Source of the DNA: Haliea sp.
Lineage (GTDB): Bacteria > Pseudomonadota > Gammaproteobacteria > Pseudomonadales > Halieaceae
Direction of reading: 5' to 3'
Length of the DNA: 59,408 nucleotides
Assembly (NCBI GenBank): GCA_024642265.1
Contig: JAHEBL010000014.1
Location: forward strand, 1-59,408
Position 1 is the first letter of the stretch. Every line of letters begins with the position of its first letter. The translations under genes and the position numbers were made by a program. The notes beneath the pieces were generated by a model that saw nothing but the letters and a program-made list of their open reading frames with translations, searched no databases and was not told where the DNA came from. Shown piece by piece: positions 40,318-50,300 of this stretch.

Positions 40318-40367
40318 GCGACAGCAGGGCGAGTACGGATTCTCGCCCCCAGAGACGGAGAAAGAGG

Positions 40368-40952
40368 ATGTTCAAACCCAGCCCCAATGGGCGCAGCCGA
40401 CGCTGTTCAAGCTGGTCGCGACCTATGCGCGTGGCTGCCCTGCTCGCCAGCCTGCTTCCAGCCACGGTCCTCGCGCTGCCGGATGATCGTGACCAGCCGA
40501 TAAACATCACCGCAGATACCGCGATCCGGGATGAAAAGCAGGGATTCACCGTATACAGCGGTAATGTCCACATGATCCAGGGCAGTCTTGATATTGTTGC
40601 CGACACTCTCACTATCTACCACGAAAAAGAGCAGGCGGACAAAATCGTTGCCGAAGGCAAACCTGCCAAGATGCAGCAGAGGCCGGCAGTGGGAGAGCCG
40701 CTGGTCAAGGCGCGCGCAAACATCATCGAATACTACAAGATCGAGGACAAGGTACACCTCAAGATCAACGCTTTTATAACCCAGGATGGCTCGTCGGTAA
40801 CCGGCGACTCCATCGATTACTTCATCACCGAGCAGCTCGTGAAGGCAGATTCCCAGCAGGCACCGGATGGTAAACGGGTTCAGGTTGTGATCGAACCTAA
40901 AGTCCTGCGCCCAGAAGAAGACACTGCCGATGGCCCATCTGCAAGCGACTAA
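40368..40952 (+). CDS. lptA: LPS transport periplasmic protein LptA
   Basis: 194 residues from the ATG at 40368, with GGAG about 7 nt upstream; a second ATG at 40425 is possible. Signal peptide with cleavage near V-L-A. The mature part shows the OstA/LptA beta-jellyroll repeats ([51 protein letters not shown]). LptA forms the periplasmic bridge carrying LPS from LptBFG(C) to LptDE. Overlaps lptB by 23 bp. lptC is missing upstream. Confidence 0.94.
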   Translation: MFKPSPNGRSRRCSSWSRPMRVAALLASLLPATVLALPDDRDQPINITADTAIRDEKQGFTVYSGNVHMIQGSLDIVADTLTIYHEKEQADKIVAEGKPAKMQQRPAVGEPLVKARANIIEYYKIEDKVHLKINAFITQDGSSVTGDSIDYFITEQLVKADSQQAPDGKRVQVVIEPKVLRPEEDTADGPSASD

Positions 40953-41655
40953 TCTCGCCAAAGCCTACCGCGGCAGGGAAGTTGTCCGGGATGTGTCCCT
41001 CGAGATAGAGAGTGGCCAGGTCGTTGGCCTGCTGGGACCGAACGGTGCCGGCAAGACAACCTGTTTCTACATGATCATCGGCATCATCCGGGCGGACCGA
41101 GGCACCATCAGCATTGATGGCGAGGACCTCACCGCACTCACCATGCACCAGCGGGCCCGGCGTGGTGTCGGGTATCTTCCCCAGGAGGCTTCAGTCTTCC
41201 GCAAGCTGAGCGTGGGCGACAACATCATGGCTATCCTGCAGACCCGTCGCGACCTGAACAAGGCGCAGCGGCTGCAGCGATGCGACGAACTGCTGGCCGA
41301 GTTCCATGTGGAGCACCTGCGCGACAACCTCGGCCAGTCACTGTCCGGTGGCGAGCGGCGGCGGGTGGAGATAGCCCGCGCCCTTGCAACAGAGCCCGAA
41401 TTCATCCTGCTGGATGAGCCCTTTGCCGGCGTTGACCCGATTTCGGTGAGCGATATCAAGAAAATCATCAACCACCTGCGCAACCGCGGCATCGGAGTGC
41501 TCATCACCGACCACAATGTCCGCGACACGCTCGATATCTGTGAAAAGGCCTATATCGTTGGCGAGGGGCACATTATCGCCGCCGGCTCAGCCGAGGAAGT
41601 GCTGGCCAACAAGCGGGTACGGGAGGTCTACCTCGGCGACCAGTTCCGCATGTAG
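40930..41655 (+). CDS. lptB: LPS export ABC transporter ATPase LptB
   Basis: 241 residues. Walker [14 protein letters not shown] at about 36-48, Q-loop, signature [15 protein letters not shown], Walker [14 protein letters not shown] and switch histidine in [11 protein letters not shown]. Powers extraction of LPS from the inner membrane with LptFG (not in this window). Translationally coupled to lptA by overlap. Confidence 0.98.
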   Translation: MAHLQATNLAKAYRGREVVRDVSLEIESGQVVGLLGPNGAGKTTCFYMIIGIIRADRGTISIDGEDLTALTMHQRARRGVGYLPQEASVFRKLSVGDNIMAILQTRRDLNKAQRLQRCDELLAEFHVEHLRDNLGQSLSGGERRRVEIARALATEPEFILLDEPFAGVDPISVSDIKKIINHLRNRGIGVLITDHNVRDTLDICEKAYIVGEGHIIAAGSAEEVLANKRVREVYLGDQFRM

Positions 41656-41743
41656 TTACAGCAGATTCCGCGCTCCAGCGGACCTTCCAAAGCGACTCCG
41701 TTCTCAATTTCATACATAACCAAGCAAAATTCGCGCCAAGCAG

Positions 41744-41773
41744 TTGCCACTCTTGGCTGGCGGCGACTACACT
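41744..41773 (+). promoter_or_regulatory. Candidate rpoN promoter
   Basis: TTGCCA (41744-41749, 5 of 6), 18-bp spacer, TACACT (41768-41773, 4 of 6), 65 bp before the rpoN start in a 183-bp gap after lptB. Confidence 0.45.
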
Positions 41774-41838
41774 AAGTTCAACACCTCCTTTACGCGATAC
41801 CGGGGGCCAAAGCCCTCCAGAGGAAGCCAGACAGATCC

Positions 41839-43347
41839 ATGAAGCAGTCGCTGCAACTAAAACTGGGCCAACAGCTGACCATGACACCCCAGCTGCAGCA
41901 GGCTATTCGGTTGTTGCAGTTGTCGACCCTGGACCTGCAGCAGGAGATCCAGCAGGCCCTGGACAGCAACCCCATGCTGGAGATGGCTGACGAGGACAAC
42001 GACTCGGACGGGCCGCCAGGCGCCGACGATGACAGTGCCGGGATCAACGGCCAGGCCAGCTCCGATGGCCCCATGGACAACCTCGAGCGCGCCGCCGCGG
42101 ATCTGCCCGACGAGAATGTGGAATGGAATGTCGGCCTGCCCGAAGACCTGCCTGTCGACACCCAGTGGGATGATTTATTGCCAGCGGCGTCGGCCTCGTC
42201 CTTTTCGGGTGACGACTTCACCGATACGGGTTTTGAAAGCCGTAACGCGGCCGATGACTCGCTGCGGGAACAGCTGCTGTGGCAGTTGAACCTCACCCGG
42301 CTTTCCGATGTTGACCGCGTGATTGCCCTCGCCATCATCGACGCTACGGATGACAACGGGCGGGTCAACCAGGACCTCGAGGACATTCGCCTGTCGCTTT
42401 CGCAGGACATGTCGCTGGAGATCGACCTGGACGAAGTGGTGGCCGTACTGCACAGGCTGCAGCAATTCGAACCCGCCGGGGTATGCACCCGCGACCTGCA
42501 GGAATGCCTGCTGGTGCAGCTGCAGCAGCTGCCGCCCTCCACCCCCTGGCTTGAACAGGCCAAGGTGATCCTCTCGCGCCACCTCACCCAGCTGGGCAAC
42601 GGTGATTTCGCGCAAATCCTGCGACGCACCCGCCTGAAGGAGTCGGAACTCAAGCAGGTTCTGACACTGATCCAGACCCTCGACCCCAACCCGGGTCAGT
42701 CCATCGGCCAGGACAATACCGAGTACGTGATCCCCGACGTGTTTGTCAGCAAAAAAGAGGGGCGCTGGGTGGTGGAACTAAACCCGGATATCGCGCCAAA
42801 ACTTCGTATCAACAGCAATTACGCCGGCCTCATCAAGCGCGCCGACAGCAGCGCCGACAACACCTACCTGCGGGACAACCTGCAGGAAGCGCGCTGGTTC
42901 CTGAAGAGCCTGCACAGCCGCAACGAAACCCTGATGAAAGTGGCCACCCGCATCGTCGAGCACCAGCGCAATTTCCTCGAATACGGCACCGAGGCCATGA
43001 AGCCACTGGTACTGCACGAAATAGCCGAGCTGGTGGAGATGCACGAGTCAACCATCTCCCGTGTCACGACCCAGAAGTACATGCATACCCCCCGTGGCGT
43101 GTTTGAGCTCAAGTATTTCTTTTCAAGCCATGTGGCGACGACGTCCGGCGGCGAATGCTCCTCCACCGCCATCCGGGCACTTATCCGCAAGCTGGTGGCC
43201 GCGGAGAACCCGCGCAAACCACTGAGTGACAACAAGATCACCCAGTTGCTGGAGGAGCAGGGAGTAAAGGTGGCGCGGCGCACCATTGCCAAGTACCGCG
43301 AGTCGCTGATGATTCCACCGTCCAATGAACGCAAGCGACTGGTATAG
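41839..43347 (+). CDS. rpoN: RNA polymerase sigma-54 factor RpoN
   Basis: 502 residues, usual length. Region I (glutamine-rich [23 protein letters not shown]) at 7-29 interacts with enhancer-binding proteins; an acidic region II (about 50-130); the core-binding and DNA-binding region III; and the RpoN box [11 protein letters not shown] near the C-terminus, which reads the -24 element. Followed by hpf, ptsN, rapZ and npr as in Pseudomonas and E. coli. Confidence 0.99.
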   Translation: MKQSLQLKLGQQLTMTPQLQQAIRLLQLSTLDLQQEIQQALDSNPMLEMADEDNDSDGPPGADDDSAGINGQASSDGPMDNLERAAADLPDENVEWNVGLPEDLPVDTQWDDLLPAASASSFSGDDFTDTGFESRNAADDSLREQLLWQLNLTRLSDVDRVIALAIIDATDDNGRVNQDLEDIRLSLSQDMSLEIDLDEVVAVLHRLQQFEPAGVCTRDLQECLLVQLQQLPPSTPWLEQAKVILSRHLTQLGNGDFAQILRRTRLKESELKQVLTLIQTLDPNPGQSIGQDNTEYVIPDVFVSKKEGRWVVELNPDIAPKLRINSNYAGLIKRADSSADNTYLRDNLQEARWFLKSLHSRNETLMKVATRIVEHQRNFLEYGTEAMKPLVLHEIAELVEMHESTISRVTTQKYMHTPRGVFELKYFFSSHVATTSGGECSSTAIRALIRKLVAAENPRKPLSDNKITQLLEEQGVKVARRTIAKYRESLMIPPSNERKRLV

Positions 43348-43362
43348 CGATAACAGGGACAG

Positions 43363-43393
43363 GGCGGAGGAAATGTCTCGTTTCCGATCCGCC
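43363..43393 (+). other. Long hairpin between rpoN and hpf
   Basis: GGCGGAGGAAA pairs with TTTCC-ga-TCCGCC across a 7-nt loop: an 11-bp stem with a 2-nt bulge, 16 nt after the rpoN stop. No T-tract follows. Likely an mRNA processing or stability element, or a weak terminator, between rpoN and hpf. Confidence 0.55.
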
Positions 43394-43480
43394 GGTGGTC
43401 TAGAATTTGGTGCATAGCCGAGCAGGTCAGGCCATCGCCGATGCCGGGTTATCCGGCCTAACGTAGAGAAGGAGCTGTAT

Positions 43481-43768
43481 ATGCAACTGAACGTCAGCGG
43501 TCATCACGTAGAGGTTACAGACCCGTTACGGGATTATGTTGAGAGCAAATTCGAGCGCCTGCAGCGGCATTTCGACCAGATAACAAACACCCAGGTCACC
43601 CTCATAGTAGAAAAAATGGTACAAAAGGCCGAGGCCACCATCCACATATCCGGCGCTGATATCTTCGCCGCCTCAGAGTCCGAAGATATGTACGCAGCGA
43701 TCGACGCTCTCGCCGATAAACTTGACCGCCAACTCATCAAACACAAGGAAAAATCCAGAGGTCGCTAG
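43481..43768 (+). CDS. hpf: Ribosome hibernation promoting factor, short form (HPF)
   Basis: 95 residues: MQLNVSGHHVEVTDPLRDYVESKF, IEKM-type core and MYAAIDALADKLDRQLIKHKEK at the C-terminus, the S30AE fold. The short length means it acts with RMF-type 100S formation rather than as long HPF. GGAG ribosome site about 9 nt upstream. Confidence 0.97.
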   Translation: MQLNVSGHHVEVTDPLRDYVESKFERLQRHFDQITNTQVTLIVEKMVQKAEATIHISGADIFAASESEDMYAAIDALADKLDRQLIKHKEKSRGR

Positions 43769-43799
43769 TGTCCTGCAAGGGCATTTCCCTCTACCTGCC

Positions 43800-44255
43800 A
43801 TGAATTTCCTGACCGAGATCCTGAGCCCGGAACGCACTGTTTGCCAAGTTCCGGGCATCAGCAAAAAACGCCTCTTTGAAACTATCGCCCGGATCATCAG
43901 CGACGACCAGCCGGGCCTGGTCTACGAGGAGATTTTCTCCCTGCTGATCGCCCGGGAGAAGCTTGGGAGCACCGGCCTGGGCCACGGGATCGCAGTGCCC
44001 CACTGCCGGGTTGACGACTGCCCCCAACCCCTTGGCACCCTGATCAGCCTGGAGCAGGCGATCGATTTTGACGCGCCTGATGACCAGCCGGTGGACCTGT
44101 TGTTCGCACTACTGGTCCCGGGTGAAGCCCACCAGCAACACCTGGACATCCTGGCCAATGTCGCACGCCTGTTCAGCCAGGCCAGTTTCTGTGAAAAACT
44201 GCGGGCTGCCGGGGATAACCGGGGGCTGTTCGAGATTGCCACCGGACAGGACTGA
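43800..44255 (+). CDS. ptsN: Nitrogen-PTS EIIA component PtsN
   Basis: 151 residues from the ATG at 43800 (MNFLTEILSPERTV). EIIA-NTR fold with the phosphorylated histidine in GHGIAVPHCR (about residue 66). Receives phosphate from NPr (gene at 45118) and regulates potassium and envelope functions in relatives. Followed by rapZ after 3 bp. Confidence 0.97.
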   Translation: MNFLTEILSPERTVCQVPGISKKRLFETIARIISDDQPGLVYEEIFSLLIAREKLGSTGLGHGIAVPHCRVDDCPQPLGTLISLEQAIDFDAPDDQPVDLLFALLVPGEAHQQHLDILANVARLFSQASFCEKLRAAGDNRGLFEIATGQD

Positions 44256-44258
44256 CAA

Positions 44259-45113
44259 GTGCAACTGGTCATCATCAGTGGTCGCTCAGGTTCCGGCAAG
44301 AGTACCGCCCTGCACCAGTTGGAGGACGAGGGTTACTACTGCATAGACAACCTGCCGGCCTCCCTCCTGCCCGCCCTGGTGCAGGAAACCAGCCGCCAGG
44401 ATTTCAGTCACTTTCGCGGCACAGCGGTGTGCATTGACGCCCGTAATGCCTGGAAGGACCTGGCCGACTTCAACGATATCGTAGAGGCCCTGCCCGACTC
44501 GGTACAGATTGAGATCCTGTTTCTCGACGCGCAGGATACAGCACTGATGCAACGTTTCAGTGAAACGCGGCGCAGGCATCCGCTCAGCAGTGAGTCCACC
44601 CCCCTGGCGGACGCGATCGCCAAGGAGCGCCTGCTGCTTGGCCCCATCTCCAGCGACGCCTCACTGGTTCTGGACACAACCCAGATGACAATCTACGAAC
44701 TGCGCGATGCCATCAAGCAGCGACTGCTGAAGAACGGCAGTGGGACCATGTCCCTGCTGTTCCAGTCGTTTGGCTTCAAGCGCGGGGTACCCGCGGACGC
44801 GGATCTGGTATTCGACGTGCGTATGCTGCCCAACCCACACTGGGTAAAAGAGCTGAGGATGAAGAGTGGCCTGGATCGGGAAGTGCAGGAATTCCTCGAG
44901 TCGCAAGCCCTGGCCGGAGAACTCTATCGGGACATATGCACCTACCTGGACGCCTGGCTGCCGCGCTACAGGGACAGCAATCGCAGCTATATGACAGTCG
45001 CCCTGGGTTGTACCGGCGGCCAACATCGTTCAGTATATTTAGCCGACCGGTTGTTCCACTACTACCGTGCTCAATTTCCGAATACCCACGTAAGACACAG
45101 GGAACTGCAATAA
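44259..45113 (+). CDS. rapZ: RNase adaptor / nucleotide-binding protein RapZ
   Basis: 284 residues from a GTG start. Walker A GRSGSGKSTAL near residues 8-18, CIDNLPASLLP, then the C-terminal RNA-binding domain with LFQSFGFKRGVPADADLVFDVRMLPNP in pieces and GCTGGQHRSVYLADRL. In E. coli RapZ controls glmS through the sRNA GlmZ; whether such sRNAs exist here is unknown. Confidence 0.97.
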   Translation: MQLVIISGRSGSGKSTALHQLEDEGYYCIDNLPASLLPALVQETSRQDFSHFRGTAVCIDARNAWKDLADFNDIVEALPDSVQIEILFLDAQDTALMQRFSETRRRHPLSSESTPLADAIAKERLLLGPISSDASLVLDTTQMTIYELRDAIKQRLLKNGSGTMSLLFQSFGFKRGVPADADLVFDVRMLPNPHWVKELRMKSGLDREVQEFLESQALAGELYRDICTYLDAWLPRYRDSNRSYMTVALGCTGGQHRSVYLADRLFHYYRAQFPNTHVRHRELQ

Positions 45114-45117
45114 GCCC

Positions 45118-45387
45118 GTGATACAAACCCAGGTAACCATCATCAACAAGCTCGGCCTGCACGCCCGTGCGGCCGCCAAGTTTGTCAGCTGTGCCGCGGC
45201 GTTTTCCAGCAGCATCCGCGCTGGTCGGAACGACAGCATGGTGGACGGCAAGAGCATCATGTCGGTAATGATGCTGGCAGCCGGCAAGGGTACCGTCCTG
45301 GACCTGCATATCGAGGGCAGGGACGAAGAGGCTGCACTGGAGGCCCTGAAAACCCTTATAGAAAATCGTTTCGACGAACCCGAGTAG
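45118..45387 (+). CDS. ptsO: Nitrogen-PTS phosphocarrier NPr (HPr-like)
   Basis: 89 residues from a GTG start, HPr fold. Phosphorylated histidine in KLGLHARAAAKF (H15) and the regulatory serine region KSIMSVMML. Completes the rpoN-hpf-ptsN-rapZ-npr group, 4 bp after rapZ. Confidence 0.96.
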   Translation: MIQTQVTIINKLGLHARAAAKFVSCAAAFSSSIRAGRNDSMVDGKSIMSVMMLAAGKGTVLDLHIEGRDEEAALEALKTLIENRFDEPE

Positions 45388-45425
45388 ATTTCCGCAAGCA
45401 GAGTCCGGCTCTGTAACTAATCACG

Positions 45426-45454
45426 TTGTTGTCACCCGGGGTTTCCCTGATAAT
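45426..45454 (+). promoter_or_regulatory. Candidate mgtE promoter
   Basis: TTGTTG (45426-45431), exact 17-bp spacer, GATAAT (45449-45454, 5 of 6). The predicted start would place the following hairpin at the very 5' end of the mRNA. Confidence 0.4.
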
Positions 45455-45456
45455 TG

Positions 45457-45485
45457 CCCCGCGGCGGGCGCACGCCCGACAGGGG
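45457..45485 (+). other. Hairpin directly upstream of mgtE start
   Basis: CCCC-(GCGG)-CGGGC-GCAC-GCCCG-(ACA)-GGGG: an inner 5-bp and an outer 4-bp stem, followed by AATTTT. It ends about 16 nt before the probable mgtE start codon. Either a short terminator for npr or a translational control element for mgtE. Confidence 0.45.
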
Positions 45486-45501
45486 AATTTTGCGGGAAAT
45501 T

Positions 45502-46857
45502 GTGGTGAACCAGACAGAAGCGACACCCCGGACAACCTTTGAAAAGCTGACCCTGGCCCTGGACAGCGGCGCCTTCGTGGACGTGCGAAGGATGTTGAAC
45601 GGCCTGCCTGCGGGCGATGTCGCCCACCTGTTTGAATCATCGCCACCCAAGTTTCGCCACATCCTGTGGAAAATGATCGAACCGGAGAACGAGGGCGAGG
45701 TTCTCAACGAACTCAGTGATGACCTGCGCATTCAGTTCCTCAGCGACATGGAAGCCGCCCAGGTCGCCGCCCTGATGGAAGGGCTGGAGGATGATGATGT
45801 CGCGGATATCCTCCAGCAATTGCCGGATCGCATCACCTGGGAAGTCCTCAACTCCATGGACCAGCAGGACCGGGCACGCCTCGAGCGAGTCATGCTCTAT
45901 CCGGAGGACACCGCCGGCGGCCTGATGAACACGGATACCATCACTATCCGTGCGCCCCTGACCCTGGATGTGGTGTTGCGTTACCTGCGGCGCCACGAAG
46001 AAATCCCGGAAATGACCGACAACCTGATCGTGGTAAATCGCTCCGACCAGTTTATCGGCCTGCTGTCCCTGCGCACCCTGCTGGTATCCGACCCGTCGGC
46101 ATCGGTGCGCGAAATGATGGCGACCGATATCGAGCCCATCCCGGTCGACATGCCCGACTCGGAAGTCGCGCGACTGTTCGAGCGCAACGACTGGGTATCG
46201 GCGCCGGTCGTCGACGCCGAAGGCCGGCTGGTGGGCCGGATCACCATTGACGACGTCGTTGATGTTATCCGCGAGGATGCGGACCACTCTCTTATGTCCA
46301 TGGCGGGTCTGGGCGAGGACGAGGACACATTTGCATCAGTGTCGCGCTCGGCTCCGCGGCGGGCGATCTGGCTGGGCATAAACCTGATCACCGCATTTAT
46401 TGCCTCCGGTGTCATCAACCTGTTCCAGGGCACTATCGAGAAAGTGGTGGCGCTGGCGGTGCTGATGCCGATCGTGGCTTCCATGGGCGGTATTGCCGGC
46501 ACCCAGACGCTCACAGTCCTCGTGCGCGGCATCGCACTGGGTCACGTGGGCCGCAACAACCAGATGTGGCTTATCAACCGTGAGGTCATGATCGGTATCC
46601 TCAACGGAGCCTTGTGGGCCGCGGTGGTAGCCGTTGCTGCCTCGCTGTGGTTCGATGACTGGAACATAGGCCTGATCATTGCCGCGGCCATGGTCATCAA
46701 CCTGGTAACCGCCGCGCTTGTCGGGGCGATCCTGCCCCTGCTCATGACGCGCCTGAAAATAGACCCGGCGCTGGCCGGCAGTGTGGTGCTCACCACCGTT
46801 ACCGATGTGGTGGGCTTTGTATCGTTCCTCGGACTGGCGACCCTGTTCTATGCCTGA
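45502..46857 (+). CDS. mgtE: Magnesium transporter MgtE
   Basis: About 451 residues from a GTG at 45502 or 45505 (GGGA just upstream); a TTG at 45490 is also possible. Cytoplasmic N domain (superhelical, about 15-130), two CBS domains (about 135-260) that sense magnesium, a plug helix, and five C-terminal membrane helices with the pore motif PIVASMGGIAGTQTLTVLVRG (in part). Dimeric magnesium channel. Overlaps darP by 8 bp. Not a standard neighbour of npr in E. coli. Confidence 0.96.
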   Translation: MVNQTEATPRTTFEKLTLALDSGAFVDVRRMLNGLPAGDVAHLFESSPPKFRHILWKMIEPENEGEVLNELSDDLRIQFLSDMEAAQVAALMEGLEDDDVADILQQLPDRITWEVLNSMDQQDRARLERVMLYPEDTAGGLMNTDTITIRAPLTLDVVLRYLRRHEEIPEMTDNLIVVNRSDQFIGLLSLRTLLVSDPSASVREMMATDIEPIPVDMPDSEVARLFERNDWVSAPVVDAEGRLVGRITIDDVVDVIREDADHSLMSMAGLGEDEDTFASVSRSAPRRAIWLGINLITAFIASGVINLFQGTIEKVVALAVLMPIVASMGGIAGTQTLTVLVRGIALGHVGRNNQMWLINREVMIGILNGALWAAVVAVAASLWFDDWNIGLIIAAAMVINLVTAALVGAILPLLMTRLKIDPALAGSVVLTTVTDVVGFVSFLGLATLFYA

Positions 46858-47386
46858 CATCGACGAGGACCAGCCTGAAGCCCCGCAATGGGATGGCCCC
46901 AGCAAGAGTGCGCTGAAACGGCAGATGCTCGCCCTCCAGCAACTGGGTGAAGCGCTGGTAGGCCTGAGCGAAAAACAGCTCGGCAAAATACCGGTTGAGG
47001 ATGAACGCCTGCTGGCCGTCGTTCGCGAGGCCCGCGCCATGCGCAGCCATGGGGCCCGCCGGCGCCACCTGCAATTGATTGGCAAGCTGATGCGCGACAC
47101 CGATGTCGAGCCAATTGAGAGCGCGCTCAAGGCCATGGACAGGCAGCAACAGGGCGCGGCTGATGCCTTCCATGAACTTGAGCAATTGCGGGATGAACTG
47201 CTGGCGACGGGCGTGGATGGAATCGAAGCAGTCACGCTGCGCTGGCCACAAGCTGATCGCCAGCAACTGCGCCAGCTTATCCTGCAGCACCAGCGCGACA
47301 GCGCGAGAAACAAGCCACCGGCGGCGAGCCGGAAACTGTTCCGCTATCTGCGGGAGTTGCAGGAGCTTTACGGCGACTCGGACTGA
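46850..47386 (+). CDS. darP: Ribosome biogenesis factor DarP (YjgA)
   Basis: 178 residues from the ATG at 46850. Mostly helical, charged; family pattern PSKSALKRQMLALQQLGEALV near the start and SARKLFRYLR-like end (PAASRKLFRYLRELQEL). Assists late 50S subunit maturation. Last 19 bp overlap the 3' end of the convergent yhdP. Confidence 0.94.
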   Translation: MPDIDEDQPEAPQWDGPSKSALKRQMLALQQLGEALVGLSEKQLGKIPVEDERLLAVVREARAMRSHGARRRHLQLIGKLMRDTDVEPIESALKAMDRQQQGAADAFHELEQLRDELLATGVDGIEAVTLRWPQADRQQLRQLILQHQRDSARNKPPAASRKLFRYLRELQELYGDSD

Positions 47387-50300
47387 CTCTGCACGGGCCC
47401 CGCGGGTGACTCCACCGGTGGCGTGGCCTCCGGCCGGTTTGCGCCCGGCTCGACTGGCGCGGTGTCATCGAATACGCGGTCGAACTCAACCCTTGGGTCA
47501 TCCCATGTTCCGGCGACGCTATACACCGCACTGGTCAGGCGATTGACCTGGCTTTCAAACACCTTGCTCAACAGGAACACCCCCGCCGCCACCGGCAGTC
47601 CGGCGGCGAGTGCAGCCACCCAGGGCAGGTTGTTCGCCACCGGCAGGGTAAGCACCAGTTCCCCATCCAGCGCCCGTGTTTCCAGTACGGAGACCCCGCT
47701 GAACTGGAAACTGCTGGCGCTACCCTGCACATTCATGCTCGTCACCTCGATGGTGTCGGCTTGAAACACCACTTCTCCATTCACCTCGTTAAATGGAATC
47801 CCGGATTCAAACATCTGGGTAAGGCTGAGTCTCTGTACGATCTCGGCCAGGTTGAGAATACTCACCACCCGCAATGCGCCCGCTGCACCGCCCGGCGCCT
47901 GCGGAAAATGTCCCTGCCCGATTTCGACTCCCAGTAGCCCCCGGCTCTGGCCCAGTGAAAAATCCTGTGGTGCCCCGGGCCACTCCAGCGACAGATCCAG
48001 GGCTCCCCCATCAGTTACGATTACCTCCTGGTAGCCCAGTCGATCCAGAGTCTCACCCAGGTCACCGAAATGGAGCCGAGCGCCGAGCGCAGTGCGACCG
48101 TTCGCACCCTGCTGCCAGCTCAGTTCAGCAGGCTGGTCGCTGCGCACTTGCATGGCGACGATTTCGCCAACGATATTTTCGGCCCTGAGTTCAGCGCCAT
48201 CCGTGTGCAGGTCAAACGCCAGATTACCCAGCAAGGTGTCACCCCGTCGCAGTTCGCCAATCGTGACAGCCAGCGCCGGCAATTCGATTATTTGCGTGTC
48301 ATCGCCCGCGGGCAGATCCAGCGCTGCCAGCCCTGCCAGGTCCAGGTAGCTGATATCCAGCGACGACCGGGCGCTGTCACTGTACAGCAGTTCACCGCGC
48401 AGCCAGTCTGTCGCTGCCGTCACGTGCCAGCCGCCGCCCTCCTCCGCCAGGCCCAGCACGACCTCACCGACATCCCGCCCGCCGACCACCAGGCGGTCGA
48501 TCCGCAGTTCATCCATCACCAGCTCGAGTGCCGCCTGCGGCTCCGCGCCGGCTGGCTGCTGCTGCGTCCCAGTGACAAAATATTCTGTAAGAAAGTGCTG
48601 CCACTGTGCCGCATCGACATAGGCTGCGCGCCCCCCGACCTGCACCAGCCCGGCTCGCAATTGGGGAGGACTGGCGTCGAGTGCCAGCGCGGCAGCCTGC
48701 AATTTGCCATCCCGCAGCCCCAGGTCCAGTGCAAGCCCGCCAGCCATCTCCAGCCCCAGTTGCAGCTCATCCCCACCCAGCGCCAGTTCCAGGTGCAGCG
48801 GCCGTGCCACGGCTGCAGGTTTACCCCATGGCTCGGGCAGATCCAGGCTGACCCCCTGCAAGGTGCTGTCCACGCTCAATACGGGGGAGGTGCCGGCGCC
48901 GGCGAGTAACTCCACCTCCACGGCTGACTTGCCGCTGGCAAAGGCCAGCAGATCGAGATCGAGCCACTGTCGGATATCACTCATATCGACAGTGCCCGAC
49001 AGAGTCACCGACAGCGCGCTGTGTACTCCCGCACCGCCCCCCTCTGCAGCCGTCTTGCGCTGCCCGACTGAAGCCTGCAGCGGGCGCCCCCAGAGCTCTC
49101 CCACCAGGTCCCGGGAGCTGAACCCCGCCTCACTGTCGTAATCCAGCTCACCGCTGATACCCCGCAGCGGCAGTTGTCCGGGATTGATATCCAGGTCAGC
49201 CGCCGCCAGGCGGGTCGCGACCCCCACCTGCGGAGTCACGGTGTCGTCGGTCAGGTTCAGCAGGAGTGCAATATCTGCCGTCAGCTCACCGGCCAGCTGC
49301 CAGTCGCTGAATGTTCCGCCGGCAAGTTCACCCAGTGGCGAATTGTTAACAACCGCCAGGCCATCGGCGGCAGGCCCTGCGAGGCTGCCATCAACCGCCA
49401 GCCACAGCTGGTCCATGCTGTCCGGCCAGACCTCCACGGAAAGATGGCTTACCCTGGAATCGAGCAGGCTGGCGCTTTCCGCCCAGACGCTCACGTCGGC
49501 ATTATCAATCAGCACGGTGCCCGCTATATCGGCCAGCGGCGGCCAGTCGGGATGATAGTCGAGCGCCGTATCACGAACATTGAAGAACAGCTGGACGGTG
49601 TGCAATTGCGCAGCATCGGCACTGAGACTGCCGCGCCACAGGAAACCACCCTGTTCGATCATGCCATCGCCAATACTTGCGGCCAGCCAGGGGCGCAGTT
49701 TCTCGCTGAGAATATAGGGTATGTACTTGCCCCGATGCGCGGCCCGTATATCTTGCAAACCTACCAGCAGGTCCATTTCCAGACCCGTTTCGGTGGGAAC
49801 CAGTGGTATCGAGAGGCCGAACAGCACCCGCACAGGCCCTTCCGCATCGAGCACTTGCAGCAGGCCACTGGACAGCTCCACACTGCTGGCATCCCAGTCG
49901 ATGTGGATCGTACCCTGGAAATCATCGTAGGCCAGGGTTTGCTCGTACACGGTCGGGAATGCCATGCTGAACTGTCGGCTGTCCAGCACGACATAACCGG
50001 TGCCGGGGCCAAGCTCGACATAACCGCGGGCGCCGGTTACTCCGGGTGCACCCTGCCAGGCATCTACCGCGAGTTCTTCAAAATTTGCCAGCAATTGCCA
50101 GCCGGACGCCGGGGCGGTGATATCGGCCACGTCTAACTGCAAGGCTGTCAGTGCGCCCCGTGGACTCAGCGTTTTGATAAGATCAGTGGCCGCCAACGGG
50201 AGCGCATCGGTGCTGCCAGCCAGTAGCTGGGTGAGGGGCTCAAGCGAGACCGCCTGTGTCCTCAGCTGCAGGGTTTCGCCGCGCAGATCCAGTTGCAAGC

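Noticed and set aside
40194-40367. Degraded remnant of kdsC or lptC
   Set aside because: All three forward frames were read; no DxDG phosphatase motif or LptC-like strand pattern is present, so the gap looks like plain leader sequence.
43394-43480. Sigma54 promoter for hpf suggested by a TGG-rich stretch
   Set aside because: No GG-N10-GC core with -24/-12 spacing could be found; only partial TGG matches.
45388-45501. Magnesium riboswitch (M-box) before mgtE
   Set aside because: The gap is 114 bp including the promoter, too short for an M-box, and its conserved core is absent. Only a simple hairpin is seen.
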